In this document: piece after piece, positions 18,258 through 31,282 of the stretch
Layout: each line of letters starts with the position of its first letter
Position numbering within the stretch: the stretch's first letter is position 1
NCBI RefSeq assembly: GCF_001053095.1
Contig: NZ_CGBP01000001.1
Span: 62,001 to 126,000, forward strand
DNA: 64,000 nt
Reading direction: 5' to 3'
Origin: Yersinia similis
Lineage (GTDB): Bacteria > Pseudomonadota > Gammaproteobacteria > Enterobacterales > Enterobacteriaceae
Notes under the pieces: generated by a model
The model's input: only the letters and a program-made list of their open reading frames with translations
Database searches by the model: none
Told to the model about the DNA's origin: nothing
Position numbers and translations under genes: made by a program

Positions 18258-18271
18258 CTGATGCTTATCAA
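18258..18271 (+). promoter_or_regulatory. FNR-like box upstream of pflA
   Basis: CTGAT-GCTT-ATCAA matches the FNR consensus at 9 of 10 fixed positions. It lies about 360 bases before the pflA start, so it would require a distal promoter with a long leader. Position makes this less certain than the focA box. Confidence 0.4.
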
Positions 18272-18587
18272 GAGACAAAAATGGAAGACGTAGTCCGTTT
18301 CCTGCCTCTAAAACTATTCCATCTGATAAGGCAGCGAAGTACAGACTTACCGTTTAAGTCAAACTATAGTTAACAGCATAAAAGACGGAGGTCAGTGAAA
18401 CCCCATATCCTTAATTACTGGGCTATACCTGAGCTGAGGCACATATACGCCACGCTTTTTATAGTAAATAGAGGTAATATTTACACTAGAAAAAATTTAA
18501 GGCTCTCCGCAATACAACAAATGATGACGTATCTACGCGTCTTGTAAAATGCAAAGGTACTGAGTCCCATAAAGGAGTGTCTATATC

Positions 18588-18632
18588 ATGCCTACCATTC
18601 AGCACCAAACAGTACTAACTGGAACTTTATGA
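18588..18632 (+). CDS. Putative 14-residue leader peptide overlapping the pflA start
   Basis: ATG at 18588 opens [14 protein letters not shown] and stops with TGA at 18630-18632, sharing ATGA with the pflA ATG at 18629. It has the best Shine-Dalgarno of the region (AAAGGAGTG, properly spaced), whereas pflA itself has only a weak GGA. This arrangement suggests that translation of the short frame delivers ribosomes to pflA. Expression is not demonstrated, and the peptide has no recognised family. Confidence 0.45.
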   Translation: MPTIQHQTVLTGTL

Positions 18633-19426
18633 ACAAGATAACCGATTGTATTACAACAGACCCCTCCGATCTTGTAGAGGATAAGAAGCCTGTGCTTGGT
18701 CGTATTCATTCATTCGAATCCTGTGGCACTGTTGATGGCCCAGGCATTAGATTTATCGTATTCTTCCAAGGCTGCCTAATGCGCTGCCTGTATTGTCACA
18801 ACCGAGATACCTGGGACACCCACGGTGGCAAAGAGGTGACAGTTGAAGAATTAGTTAAAGAAGCGGTTACCTATCGCCACTTTATGAATGCTTCAGGTGG
18901 CGGTGTCACTGCCTCTGGTGGCGAGGCCATATTGCAGGCTGAGTTTGTCCGCGATTGGTTCCGAGCCTGTCACAAAGAAGGTATTCACACCTGTTTGGAT
19001 ACCAATGGCTTTGTACGCAGGTATGATCCCGTCATTGATGAGCTGTTGGATGCGACAGATTTAGTCATGTTGGATTTAAAACAGATGGATGACAGCATTC
19101 ACCAGAACTTGGTTGGCGTATCCAATCACCGGACCTTAGAGTTTGCCCGTTATCTGGCAAAGCGTAACCAGAAAACCTGGATCCGCTATGTCGTGGTACC
19201 AGGCTGGTCCGACGATGATAAATCAGCACATATGCTGGGTGAATTTACTCAGAACATGAGCAATATAGAAAAAATAGAATTACTGCCTTACCACGAACTG
19301 GGTAAGCACAAATGGATTGCGATGGGGGAAGAATACAAGCTTGATGGCGTCAAACCGCCAACAAAAGAGATTATGGATCGCGTGAAAGGTATTTTGGAAA
19401 GCTATGGCCACAAAGTTATTTACTGA
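18629..19426 (+). CDS. pflA: Pyruvate formate-lyase 1-activating enzyme
   Basis: Radical-SAM enzyme that installs the glycyl radical on PflB using S-adenosylmethionine and a 4Fe-4S cluster. The cluster motif CLMRCLYC has cysteines at 49, 53 and 56, followed by the SAM motif ASGGEAILQ and VMLDLKQMD. At 265 residues it is about 19 longer than E. coli PflA (246). The extra N-terminal residues ([19 protein letters not shown]) are poorly conserved. An alternative GTG at 18692 would give a protein of E. coli size, but its ribosome site is only moderate. It is separated from pflB here by a glycosyltransferase gene and a long gap, unlike the compact E. coli arrangement. Confidence 0.95.
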   Translation: MNKITDCITTDPSDLVEDKKPVLGRIHSFESCGTVDGPGIRFIVFFQGCLMRCLYCHNRDTWDTHGGKEVTVEELVKEAVTYRHFMNASGGGVTASGGEAILQAEFVRDWFRACHKEGIHTCLDTNGFVRRYDPVIDELLDATDLVMLDLKQMDDSIHQNLVGVSNHRTLEFARYLAKRNQKTWIRYVVVPGWSDDDKSAHMLGEFTQNMSNIEKIELLPYHELGKHKWIAMGEEYKLDGVKPPTKEIMDRVKGILESYGHKVIY

Positions 19427-19516
19427 TTTAGAACCCTGTGCTGATGTATGTATTTACTAATACATGTTATTTGACTCATGCATACTGCTTGCTCATGGGC
19501 ATTAAGTTTGGCCTAA

Positions 19517-19555
19517 CAACTGCCGCCATACTGGATGAATCCGCTGGCGGCGTTG
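19517..19555. terminator. Bidirectional hairpin between pflA and ycaD
   Basis: CAAC-T-GCCGCCA pairs with TGGCGGC-GTTG, an 11-bp stem with one bulged base. It lies between the convergent pflA and ycaD genes, where a shared terminator is expected, although the T tract is weak. Confidence 0.55.
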
Positions 19556-19596
19556 TCTCATATATTGATACCGTTTTATATTGATACGGTGTGCTT

Positions 19597-20745
19597 TTAT
19601 ACCGCAGCATAAGGCGTTTGTTGGTGATCCGGCTTCTTCAACAGCATCATCAAATACACCAGTGCCACACCCGCTATCATGATAAACAATAAATTATCTG
19701 AATAGCGCTGCATCAGCAGTGACGTCATTGTCGGCCCGGCCAGACTCCCGAGGGTATAGCTCATTAGTAACGCCTGATTCATCGCAACCAATTCATCAGC
19801 GCTGGCTTTTTCACACGCCCAGGCCATAGCCACCGGGTACAAAGTGAAACCCGCGCAGCCTAGAATAAATAATGCCGGTGCCATCGCGTAATTACCCAAG
19901 ATCGCCACACTACCGAGAATGACGACAAACACTTGGATCCGCAGTACCAATAAGCGACCATAACGGTCAGCCATTTTCCCCATCGGCCATTGCCCAATAA
20001 TCCCTGAACTGACCAGCAATGCCATCCACCACCCCACGCTGGCGTCACTCATCCCCTTATGGGACAAATACAAGGGCAGTAACCCATAAAGTGACCCTAA
20101 GAGCACACCGGAGATAATACATCCATTGATACCTAAACGGGCGCTACGGCGTTTTAACATGGGCCAAACCGCAATAGGCGATGACTCGCGACAACGCTGA
20201 TGTGAGAACTGAGCAAACAGTAACGGTAACATCGCCGTAATCACCAACGCCCCCACCCACGGAATAACACTGAGCCGCTGTGTAGAGACCATACCCAGTA
20301 ATAATTGCCCGATGACTGTCCCTAAATAGTAAACCATCATGTAGGCCGCCAGCAGTTGCCCGCGGTTAGTTAAGGTGCCACTGCGTAATAAAGCGCTTTC
20401 GACGATAACCCAAATCAGCGCGCAGGCAATACCCGCCAAAAAGCGCCAGCCCAGCCAGCTCCAAAAATCAACTGTCAGCATCAGCCCACAAGTTGCCAGT
20501 GCAAACAATATACAGGAGAAGTGATAACTGCGATTAAACCCGAGTTGCTGAATAAAGCGGCCTGCAATCAACGTTCCTACAAGATTACCAGTGAAATAAG
20601 ATGAACTCACCATCCCCACTTGCCAGGTCGGCAACTGTTGATGTGATAGCCATAAGGGAACCAGTGTGTTTAAAACCGCGATAGAGATCGTGAACAGCAA
20701 TAGCCCACAAAGCAGGAGTAGCACGGGACGAGAATATGCGGACAT
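19597..20745 (-). CDS. ycaD: MFS transporter YcaD
   Basis: 382 residues with twelve predicted membrane helices, the same length as E. coli YcaD. The major facilitator loop 2-3 motif ([20 protein letters not shown]) and the loop 8-9 motif ([14 protein letters not shown]) are present. The substrate is unknown in any species; related proteins are grouped near sugar and drug exporters. It lies between pflA and serS as in E. coli and has no evident operon partner. Confidence 0.9.
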   Translation of the reverse strand: MSAYSRPVLLLLCGLLLFTISIAVLNTLVPLWLSHQQLPTWQVGMVSSSYFTGNLVGTLIAGRFIQQLGFNRSYHFSCILFALATCGLMLTVDFWSWLGWRFLAGIACALIWVIVESALLRSGTLTNRGQLLAAYMMVYYLGTVIGQLLLGMVSTQRLSVIPWVGALVITAMLPLLFAQFSHQRCRESSPIAVWPMLKRRSARLGINGCIISGVLLGSLYGLLPLYLSHKGMSDASVGWWMALLVSSGIIGQWPMGKMADRYGRLLVLRIQVFVVILGSVAILGNYAMAPALFILGCAGFTLYPVAMAWACEKASADELVAMNQALLMSYTLGSLAGPTMTSLLMQRYSDNLLFIMIAGVALVYLMMLLKKPDHQQTPYAAV

Positions 20746-20911
20746 AGTAAGACAGAAGCCGTCGGGACAATAAAAGTGAGCGCATCATGCCACTGGCGAT
20801 AAAAAAGTCAATTACCCATTGGGGAGGGATAGCACAATATGTCATTTGGCTATGATTTCAGTATTTATACGGAGGTATTATGACGGGCAGTGAGGGAGAT
20901 GAACAAGAAAA

Positions 20912-20934
20912 GAAAAGCGCCCGCAGGCGCTTTC
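20912..20934 (-). terminator. Terminator after serS
   Basis: On the minus strand AAAGCGCC and GGCGCTTT form a stem around TGCG, followed by TCTTTTC. It lies 35 bases after the serS stop codon. Confidence 0.8.
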
Positions 20935-20968
20935 GCAATAGCAAATAACAGACGCGGCAATTAACTCA

Positions 20969-22411
<1,443 letters not shown>

Positions 22412-22502
22412 AATGGTAATTAAAGAAGAATTTAACGATGTAAGTGATATAAACAACCACTTACCAAGTAGTTATAATGCTAACCTTACCGCAACAGCAA
22501 AG

Positions 22503-23846
22503 CTAGCGGTAGCGTTTTATCGGGCTATTTTTATCCTGTTCAGCTAACCATGCCAGCTTCTCACCGATTTTACCCTCCAGACCACGAGATGTTGGCAAAT
22601 AGTAGCGGGTCGCCGCCATTTCAGGTGGAAAATAATTCTCACCCGCAGCATAGGCGTGCTGCTCATCATGGGCATAACGATACTCAGCTCCAAGCCCCAT
22701 CTCTTTCATCAGTTTAGTCGGTGCATTACGCAAATGCTCTGGAACATCGAAATCGGGCTTATCGCGAGCATCCTGCATCGCAGCTTTAAATGCAGCATAC
22801 ACAGCGTTACTTTTAGGTGCGCAGGCTAAATAAACAATCGCTTGGGCAATCGCCCGCTCCCCTTCGGCTGGCCCCACACGGGTAAAACAATCCCAGGCCG
22901 ATATCGCCACCTGCATCGCACGAGGATCGGCATTACCAATATCTTCTGATGCGATAGCCAACAAACGCCGGGCAACATAGAGCGGATCGCCCCCCGCGGT
23001 GATAATGCGCGCATACCAGTACAACGCAGCATCCGGTGCCGAACCACGAATAGATTTATGTACCGCCGAGATCAAATCGTAATAACGGTCGCCTTTGTTA
23101 TCAAAACGGGCGCTACGCTCACCAGAGACTTCTTTCAGCAATTCTGGAGTCAACACACGGACGCCACTGGCATCTATTTCTGCCATGTCAGCCATCATTT
23201 CCAGGCTATTCAACGCCCGCCGAGCATCCCCGCCGACGAGTTCAGACATCATACGGCGAGTTTCATCGGGCAGTAAAATATTCTGCCCGCCGTAACCTCG
23301 ACTGCTATCAGACATGGCCTGATCGATCACTTTCTCAATATCTGCTGCGGTTAGCGCTTTGAGCAAATAGACTCTGGCTCGCGAGAGCAATGCAGAATTT
23401 AGTTCGAAGGAGGGGTTTTCTGTTGTCGCACCAATAAAAGTGATAGTGCCATCTTCAATATGAGGTAAAAATGCATCCTGCTGGCTCTTATTGAAACGAT
23501 GAACTTCATCAACAAACAAGATAGTCCGTCGGCCAGCATCGCGGTTTTGCCGCGCCCGCTCGATAGCCTCGCGAATCTCCTTAATACCAGAGGTCACTGC
23601 AGAAATCCGCTCAACATCGGCTTGACCATAACGGCCAATAATTTCTGCCAATGTCGTTTTACCTGTTCCCGGCGGCCCCCAGAGGATCATGGAGTGTAAC
23701 TGCCCGGCAACGATTGCCCGCGGTAGCGGTTTACCCGGTGCCAGCAAATGTTGCTGACCAATATATTGATCCAACGTCAAAGGCCGCATACGCGCAGCCA
23801 ATGGTTGAAACTCATTTTGGGAAAAATCGAGGGACATATTACTCAC
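22503..23846 (-). CDS. rarA: Replication-associated recombination protein A (AAA+ ATPase)
   Basis: 447 residues, same length as E. coli RarA/MgsA. Walker [10 protein letters not shown] lies at 57-65 and Walker B is [13 protein letters not shown] sensor region (GATTENPSF) and a C-terminal tetramerisation domain ([15 protein letters not shown] ...) follow. The protein is related to clamp-loader ATPases (WRNIP1 in eukaryotes) and acts at stalled replication forks and with single-strand binding protein. It begins 10 bases after lolA, so the two are likely co-transcribed as in E. coli. Confidence 0.97.
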   Translation of the reverse strand: MSNMSLDFSQNEFQPLAARMRPLTLDQYIGQQHLLAPGKPLPRAIVAGQLHSMILWGPPGTGKTTLAEIIGRYGQADVERISAVTSGIKEIREAIERARQNRDAGRRTILFVDEVHRFNKSQQDAFLPHIEDGTITFIGATTENPSFELNSALLSRARVYLLKALTAADIEKVIDQAMSDSSRGYGGQNILLPDETRRMMSELVGGDARRALNSLEMMADMAEIDASGVRVLTPELLKEVSGERSARFDNKGDRYYDLISAVHKSIRGSAPDAALYWYARIITAGGDPLYVARRLLAIASEDIGNADPRAMQVAISAWDCFTRVGPAEGERAIAQAIVYLACAPKSNAVYAAFKAAMQDARDKPDFDVPEHLRNAPTKLMKEMGLGAEYRYAHDEQHAYAAGENYFPPEMAATRYYLPTSRGLEGKIGEKLAWLAEQDKNSPIKRYR

Positions 23847-23856
23847 TCAGACCTCA

Positions 23857-24465
23857 CTACCGCTGATCATCTAGCGTCACACCTTTTGGGGGAGTAAAAG
23901 TAAACTTACTGGCGTCAACCGAGCTACTTTGCTGACTTTTCAGTGTATAAGCACTGCGTTGACCATCTTGCTCAACGGCAGTAAAGCTTTTGATAGTGCC
24001 GCTCGGCGTCACACTTATTGCAAATTGCTTTAAATTACCGCTAGCACTTTTAGGTGTCAGTTCAAAATCATCGCCTTTCTGCTTAACATTATATTGCTTC
24101 CAGTCATCTGGGTTGTTGCGGGTAATCAACATAAACGGGGTGTTACCCGTCGCATTCTTCAACCAGGTGGCTGTGGCTTGTTCAACAAATGGGTTATAGA
24201 ACCACAGCGTTTCGCCATCAGATATTAATACGCTCTCATCTGGTGATGTCATATGCCAGTTAAACAAATTAGGACGTTTTACCCACAGTTCACCCTCACC
24301 TTCCTGCACCACTGCCCCATCTGAACTGGTAACAGCTTGCGAGAAGCTGGCATGGAAGCTATTCACTTTACTCAAACGATTTTGTAGATCTGTGCTGGCA
24401 TCCGCCAACGCAGAAGCTGAAATAAAACCCGACAGAAAACAGCAAGCAACAAGCAGTCTTTTCAT
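23857..24465 (-). CDS. lolA: Outer-membrane lipoprotein carrier protein LolA
   Basis: 202 residues from the ATG at 24465 ([13 protein letters not shown]), which has a good ribosome site (AAGGTG). An upstream in-frame start would add 16 residues before the signal peptide and is rejected. The signal peptide ends near SASALA. The mature protein carries the conserved [20 protein letters not shown] and [12 protein letters not shown] segments that form the open beta-barrel lipid pocket. It accepts lipoproteins from LolCDE and carries them across the periplasm to LolB. It lies between ftsK and rarA. Confidence 0.97.
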   Translation of the reverse strand: MKRLLVACCFLSGFISASALADASTDLQNRLSKVNSFHASFSQAVTSSDGAVVQEGEGELWVKRPNLFNWHMTSPDESVLISDGETLWFYNPFVEQATATWLKNATGNTPFMLITRNNPDDWKQYNVKQKGDDFELTPKSASGNLKQFAISVTPSGTIKSFTAVEQDGQRSAYTLKSQQSSSVDASKFTFTPPKGVTLDDQR

Positions 24466-24592
24466 TATTCTAAACACCTTATAAATTTCATTGCACCCCA
24501 ACTGGGCTGCCACAAAGGCTGATTAATAAACACGTTCTCCCCGACCGACTTGAAGTTGCAGGGGGCGTTAATCTCGAACCTTTAACTTGCGT

Positions 24593-24613
24593 AAGGGCCG
24601 CAAAGCGGCCCTT
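24593..24613 (-). terminator. Strong hairpin after ftsK
   Basis: AAGGGCCGC and GCGGCCCTT form a perfect 9-bp stem around three bases, about 45 bases after the ftsK stop. A T run is lacking, so it may be a pause or mRNA-stabilising structure rather than a full terminator. Confidence 0.5.
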
Positions 24614-24656
24614 CAGATATTAACAGAATTCGTCAGCACTACCGCGAAGTAACCCA

Positions 24657-27600
24657 TTACTCATGGGGTGGTGGTGCCAGAACCTCACGATTACCATTAT
24701 GGCCCGGTGTACTCACAATCTGCTGAGCTTCCATCTGCTCGATAATACGAGCGGCCCGGTTATAACCGATACGGAACTGGCGCTGTACACCTGAGATAGA
24801 GGCCCGGCGTTTTTCCAGCACAAAGTTCACTGCTTGATCAAACAAGGGATCCAGTTCTTCATCGCTGTCCAGACCAAGGCCACCGCCTTCGCCCTCTTCA
24901 CCGCCACTGAGGATGCTATCAATATATTGCGGACGACCACGGGCTTTCCAGTCATTAACCACGGCATGCACTTCCTGATCACGGACAAACGCACCATGGA
25001 CACGTACCGGAATTGAGGAGTTAGGGGCCATATACAGCATATCGCCCATCCCCAGCAGTGATTCGGCACCACCTTGATCAAGGATGGTACGCGAGTCAAT
25101 TTTACTCGATACCGTAAATGCAATACGCGTTGGGATATTGGCTTTAATCAAACCAGTAATCACATCCACTGATGGGCGCTGTGTTGCCAGAACCAGATGG
25201 ATACCGGCAGCGCGGGCTTTTTGAGCCAAACGAGCAATCAGCTCCTCCACCTTTTTACCCACCGTCATCATCAGGTCAGCAAACTCATCAACCATCACTA
25301 CGATGTATGGAAGCTTCACCAACATTGGTGGTGAGATATCCATACTGTCAGAAGGTTTCCAGAACGGATCCGGGATTGGACGCCCCATGGCCTCAGCTTG
25401 TGCCACTCGCTCGTTGTAGCCTGCCAGATTACGCACACCTAAAGCAGACATCAATTTATAGCGGCGTTCCATCTCACCGACACACCAACGCAATGCATTT
25501 GCGGCATCCTTCATATCGGTAACCACCCCGGTTAACAAATGAGGAATACCTTCATACACTGACAGCTCCAGCATTTTCGGGTCAATCATGATAAAGCGCA
25601 CGTCATCTGGCGTAGCTTTATACAAAATGCTGAGGATCATCGCATTCACCCCAACAGATTTGCCTGAACCGGTGGTACCTGCAACCAGTAAGTGAGGCAT
25701 TTTAGCTAAATCAGCCACCACGGGTTGCCCGGCAATATCTTTACCTAGCACAATCGCTAATGGCGACGGGTTCTCACGGAACTTGGCGCAATCCAGAACT
25801 TCCCGCAGGTAAACTGTTTGGCGATGTTTGTTGGGTAGCTCTAAGCCGACATAAGGTTTACCAGGAATAACCTCCACGACACGTACCGCGATAGCCGATA
25901 AAGAGCGGGCTAAGTCGCGGGATAAATTGGAAATTCGCGACGCTTTAACGCCGGGTGCTAGATCCAGTTCAAACCGGGTAATGACAGGCCCCGGAGAAAT
26001 CCCCACCACTTCAGCTTTAACCCGATAATCCCCTAACCGGGCCTCAACCAGCCGAGCGGTTTGTTCTAAAGCGAACATATCCACCGGTTCTTCTTCTGCT
26101 GGCGGAGAAGACAGCAAATCAAGCGTAGGCAATGGTGTCGTCGGTTTTTGCAACGGCTGGTCATTACGCATCAGGAAGGGATGGATCAAACTATCCATAG
26201 CCGCTGTCGGCTGTGAAAACGCTGGCGGTTGCGGAGATGACGATAGCGGTGCCGCGCTCACCGGTGCTGCATTCAGCGACGCAATGCTAGCGGGTGTAAC
26301 GCTGGCTGATGTAACACTGGCTGATGTAGCACCGGCTGATATAACTACAGGCTGTGACACAGGTGCCGGTGTCGATTGGCCATATGTTGATTGACCATAT
26401 GTTGGCGTATGGCTTGGCTGAGTTGGTGCGGATTGCCCCAAATGTGCCTGCTGCACGGATGGCTGATAAGTTGGCACTTGCTCAGGGTAATCTTGGGGGA
26501 GGGTTTCTTCTTCCCCTTCTAACTGCACTGGCTCATCAACATCTGTCTCATCAACATAAGGAGAAAGCGTGAACAGAGGCTCACGCGGGCTGTCATCGAC
26601 TAAATCAGCAATCGGTGAGAAGGTAAAAGCCGTACTCGTATCAACCGAACGTATGTTGTCAACGGCGTTATCTGCATCCCCCGTAGATCCATAACGGTGT
26701 TGCTGTTGCGCGGCAAAAGCCTGACGTAATTCTGCCTCTTGCAAAGCCTGCTCATCTCCAAGATCGCTCACCTGCGAGGACGTAGTAGGCATTTCTGCCG
26801 CAGGTGACCGTTCTGTTACAGATGACTGTTCTGCTAAAGGTGTCTGTTCTGCTAAAGTCGATAACGCGTAACGTTCTGATTGCTGATCGGCAAACGCTTT
26901 GCGCAAGATAGCCTGCTGCAAAGCAGCATCTTCATCAGATGTTATTTCAGTACCGTAAGAAGATGCCGCCATCTGAGAATTTTGTGTTTCGTCACCATCA
27001 CGTTCACGTAATTCCTGCTCTGCCATACGCTGCGAAGGCAGTTTGATGCCGAAGGAGGCCAGTTCACGCCGTGTTGGAATACGAACCGGATTTGGCCGTG
27101 GCAATTCAGGCCCGATACCTTGTTTTATTTGGGAACTGCTGTCACTGGTGGCCGTGAACGCAGGCATAAAAGTCGCTGCCACAGTACCAGATGCTGATAC
27201 TGGCTTATTGGTCAGGCTTGTTGTGGATAAACCATCAATCTGCGCATCCAAGCCAGGGTTCATATACGGCGTACTTCCTACCGAAACATGCCCGCTCTGA
27301 ACGCTATTTATCTGATGACTATCTAACTGACCACCAGTGCGCTGAATCGCCGAGAAATCGAATGGGGAATGAGACACTGGCGTTAGCGACATATCCCATG
27401 CGCCCAACTCAGGTTCAGGCCGTTCAGTTGGCGCATCAGCAAGTGTCTGAATTGGCAGTGACTCTTCTGGCAGTTCAAAAGAATACAGAGGAGGTGTTGC
27501 CGTATTGGCCATTACAGGTGTCGTACCATAGATCGCTGCCGCATCATGATTGAGAACCGGTTCAGCCGCTACGTCAGCGGTCGGAGACGATGCCGCGTCT

Positions 27601-28496
27601 TGAACGCTACAATCCGTAGCCCGTAACGGACTCAATAATGGGTCATACTCATCTTCTCTATTAGCTGCAACTAATGACCCATGCTCAGCAATACTGTCAG
27701 TCACCGAAGGAGCCGAGAACAAAACGTCATCATCTGTATGGGCTAACGCCGATGTAGCCACAACACCAGCACCTGCCGCGTTGTTTGAGATAACCCCCTT
27801 TTCTTGCCGGGCGATATCGCTGCCATCAGCATGAACATCGTCATGATAGCTATCTTCATCATCATAGCGCTCTTCACGACGGGAGCGGTTGGTGATAAAT
27901 GTCAGTGAACCTAATACCGCTGCACCAATTTTCTCGGCAATCATCAACCATGACCAGCCAGTAAATAGCGTTAATCCCACCGCCCAAATACAAAGCAGTG
28001 TTAAAGTCGCACCGACACCGTTAAACCACGGCAACATGGCATTACTGAATAAGCTACCAATTACCCCACCAGAGGCAAAGTAGTAAAGGTCATCGATATT
28101 AAGTGCTGCCAGCCCACAAGACGTCAAAATCAGGGCTAGGGTACCAATCAGCCGTAATGAAAGGGCAAAGTAATCGAGATACTCATTGGCATCACGTTGG
28201 CGAAAAGCCGTCCAGCAAAATATCACCATGATGGGGGGGATCGCGTAGGCTAAAACACCAAAGGTGGAAAATAGCGTATCGGCCATCCAGGCACCGATAC
28301 TCCCACCTAAATTATGGATAGGCTCATGCCATGCGGTCTGAGACCAGCTAGGGTCTGAGGGGTTGAAACTGACCAGCGCAACCATCAGGTACGCAGCCAA
28401 AATAGTAACCACAATCAACACAGCTTCAAGCAAACGACGGCCATTGCTGAGTTTTTTCAGGGTAACTTCTTTATCTTCTGTATATTCCTGGCTCAA
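24657..28496 (-). CDS. ftsK: DNA translocase FtsK
   Basis: 1279 residues. Four membrane helices in the first 190 residues anchor it at the division septum. A long Pro/Ser/Thr/Gln-rich linker follows (about 200-800) with internal repeats such as [10 protein letters not shown] and [13 protein letters not shown]. The RecA-like motor (Walker A GTTGSGKS near residue 938, Walker [11 protein letters not shown]) comes next. The C-terminal winged-helix gamma domain (about 1215-1279) reads KOPS sequences and activates XerCD at dif. The protein pumps DNA and resolves chromosome dimers during division. Length is close to E. coli FtsK (1329), the difference lying in the linker. It is downstream of lrp and upstream of lolA. 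Confidence 0.98.
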   Translation of the reverse strand: MSQEYTEDKEVTLKKLSNGRRLLEAVLIVVTILAAYLMVALVSFNPSDPSWSQTAWHEPIHNLGGSIGAWMADTLFSTFGVLAYAIPPIMVIFCWTAFRQRDANEYLDYFALSLRLIGTLALILTSCGLAALNIDDLYYFASGGVIGSLFSNAMLPWFNGVGATLTLLCIWAVGLTLFTGWSWLMIAEKIGAAVLGSLTFITNRSRREERYDDEDSYHDDVHADGSDIARQEKGVISNNAAGAGVVATSALAHTDDDVLFSAPSVTDSIAEHGSLVAANREDEYDPLLSPLRATDCSVQDAASSPTADVAAEPVLNHDAAAIYGTTPVMANTATPPLYSFELPEESLPIQTLADAPTERPEPELGAWDMSLTPVSHSPFDFSAIQRTGGQLDSHQINSVQSGHVSVGSTPYMNPGLDAQIDGLSTTSLTNKPVSASGTVAATFMPAFTATSDSSSQIKQGIGPELPRPNPVRIPTRRELASFGIKLPSQRMAEQELRERDGDETQNSQMAASSYGTEITSDEDAALQQAILRKAFADQQSERYALSTLAEQTPLAEQSSVTERSPAAEMPTTSSQVSDLGDEQALQEAELRQAFAAQQQHRYGSTGDADNAVDNIRSVDTSTAFTFSPIADLVDDSPREPLFTLSPYVDETDVDEPVQLEGEEETLPQDYPEQVPTYQPSVQQAHLGQSAPTQPSHTPTYGQSTYGQSTPAPVSQPVVISAGATSASVTSASVTPASIASLNAAPVSAAPLSSSPQPPAFSQPTAAMDSLIHPFLMRNDQPLQKPTTPLPTLDLLSSPPAEEEPVDMFALEQTARLVEARLGDYRVKAEVVGISPGPVITRFELDLAPGVKASRISNLSRDLARSLSAIAVRVVEVIPGKPYVGLELPNKHRQTVYLREVLDCAKFRENPSPLAIVLGKDIAGQPVVADLAKMPHLLVAGTTGSGKSVGVNAMILSILYKATPDDVRFIMIDPKMLELSVYEGIPHLLTGVVTDMKDAANALRWCVGEMERRYKLMSALGVRNLAGYNERVAQAEAMGRPIPDPFWKPSDSMDISPPMLVKLPYIVVMVDEFADLMMTVGKKVEELIARLAQKARAAGIHLVLATQRPSVDVITGLIKANIPTRIAFTVSSKIDSRTILDQGGAESLLGMGDMLYMAPNSSIPVRVHGAFVRDQEVHAVVNDWKARGRPQYIDSILSGGEEGEGGGLGLDSDEELDPLFDQAVNFVLEKRRASISGVQRQFRIGYNRAARIIEQMEAQQIVSTPGHNGNREVLAPPPHE
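26285..26410. repeat. Short coding repeats in the ftsK linker
   Basis: A 15-bp unit (GCTGGCTGATGTAAC-like) is repeated three to four times at about 26285-26340. A second repeat with CATATGTTG (Thr-Tyr-Gly-Gln-Ser) occurs at about 26380-26405. These account for the low-complexity linker and are a likely site of length variation. Confidence 0.7.
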
Positions 28497-28534
28497 GAAA
28501 GGCTCTCCAGGTTCCTGTTAACGGGTCTGAGCAA

Positions 28535-28561
28535 CAACGCCGAGAAGCCTCCCCGGCGTTG
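28535..28561 (-). terminator. Terminator after lrp
   Basis: CAACGCCG and CGGCGTTG form a perfect 8-bp stem in the gap between lrp and ftsK, about 60 bases after the lrp stop, with GTTGTTG following on the minus strand. Confidence 0.6.
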
Positions 28562-28618
28562 AAACTGTATGAATAAACAGGAGTGTAACCAAATTACTCA
28601 GGTTTTGCACCTGCCCGT

Positions 28619-29113
28619 TTACCGAGTTTTAATAACCAAGCGGTTACTCTGCTTCACTTCTTCCATAACGACATAAGTGCGAGTGTCATTAACCCCCGGT
28701 AGGCGAAGCAAGGTTTCACCAAGTAATGTCCGGTAGGCAGACATATCAGGCACTCGGGTTTTCAACAAGTAGTCGAAATCACCTGAAACCAAGTGACACT
28801 CTTGAATTTCCTCAAGATTTTTAACTGCGGCATTAAATTGCTCAAATACATCCGGAGCACCACGATTCAGAGTAATCTCAACGATTACCAGCAATGATGC
28901 ATCCAAATATTGTGGATTAAGCAATGCGGTATAACCATGAATGAAGCCCTGACGCTCTAAGCGGCGAACCCGTTCCAGACATGGTGTTGGTGACAACCCT
29001 ACTCGTTTCGAAAGCTCAACATTAGAGATACGGCCATCCTTTTGTAATTCATTTAGGATGTTACGATCAATACGATCGAGCTCTTTCCCCGGGCGTTTCT
29101 TATTATCCATCAT
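28619..29113 (-). CDS. lrp: Leucine-responsive regulatory protein
   Basis: 164 residues, the E. coli length. The N-terminal winged helix-turn-helix (RNILNELQKDGRISNVEL ... VGLSPTPCLERVRRL) precedes the C-terminal RAM/AsnC ligand-binding domain that forms the octamer (QECHLVSGDFDYLLKTRV). It is a global regulator of amino-acid, transport and surface genes responsive to leucine. A long untranslated upstream region containing a hairpin is consistent with autoregulation. It is divergent from trxB. Confidence 0.98.
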   Translation of the reverse strand: MMDNKKRPGKELDRIDRNILNELQKDGRISNVELSKRVGLSPTPCLERVRRLERQGFIHGYTALLNPQYLDASLLVIVEITLNRGAPDVFEQFNAAVKNLEEIQECHLVSGDFDYLLKTRVPDMSAYRTLLGETLLRLPGVNDTRTYVVMEEVKQSNRLVIKTR

Positions 29114-30843
<1,730 letters not shown>

Positions 30844-31282
30844 CGCCCTATTCCATTGGGTTTTTATTGCGACTGGTAACACCGTTTCACCTCGCTCTAT
30901 ACGGGTGGCCACATGAGCCGCCCGCTTTTTTATCTGCTTTATTGTTGGGTATCCACATCCCAATAAAAAACAATCAATTAGTTATTTTCATTTTGACATG
31001 CGGCGACTATCACAAACTCATTTTTTTTCACAAATGCAATTGTTTTTACAAGCATAATTATTTTCACCTCGGGTCATGACAGGGTAAGATTACTCCTCGC
31101 TGGTTTGCTCACTCAAGGGTGACAAACATTTTTGATATTTTTATCCTCAAAGTAATTGGAGTCGCAAGTAGGCTGCAAGCAAACGAACCCCGATGAGCAG
31201 GTACCAGTCGTGCTTAGAATGAGTAAGCGCCGCTTAGTATACAAAGGGGATATCACTCTTTTATGTGCAGACAAGTCATCTT
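30844..31282. other. Intergenic region between trxB and cydD
   Basis: About 440 bases. The first part is AT-rich, with a 70-codon frame at 30867-31079 of no recognisable family. A degraded ERIC-type segment (about 31138-31200; AAAGTAATTGGAGTCGCAAG then CCCCGATGAGCAGG) has lost its right terminus. Near cydD an AAAGGGG ribosome-like site precedes a seven-codon frame (ATG at 31263, TGA overlapping the cydD ATG). Confidence 0.5.

Larger units (their letters stand above)
17721..18587. other. Long AT-rich non-coding gap before pflA
   Basis: About 870 bases with no plausible gene. It holds a 68-bp ERIC-end element (17742-17809), a small palindrome TTAAGTT-TTT-AACTTAA (17946-17962) and an FNR-like box (18258-18271). 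The base composition resembles the neighbouring glycosyltransferase more than the core genes. It may be the remainder of an inserted segment, with the pflA promoter in its right half. Confidence 0.5.

Noticed and set aside
30867-31079. 70-codon frame in the trxB-cydD gap
   Set aside because: It reads as AT-rich chance sequence with aromatic-rich low complexity, has no ribosome site and resembles no family.
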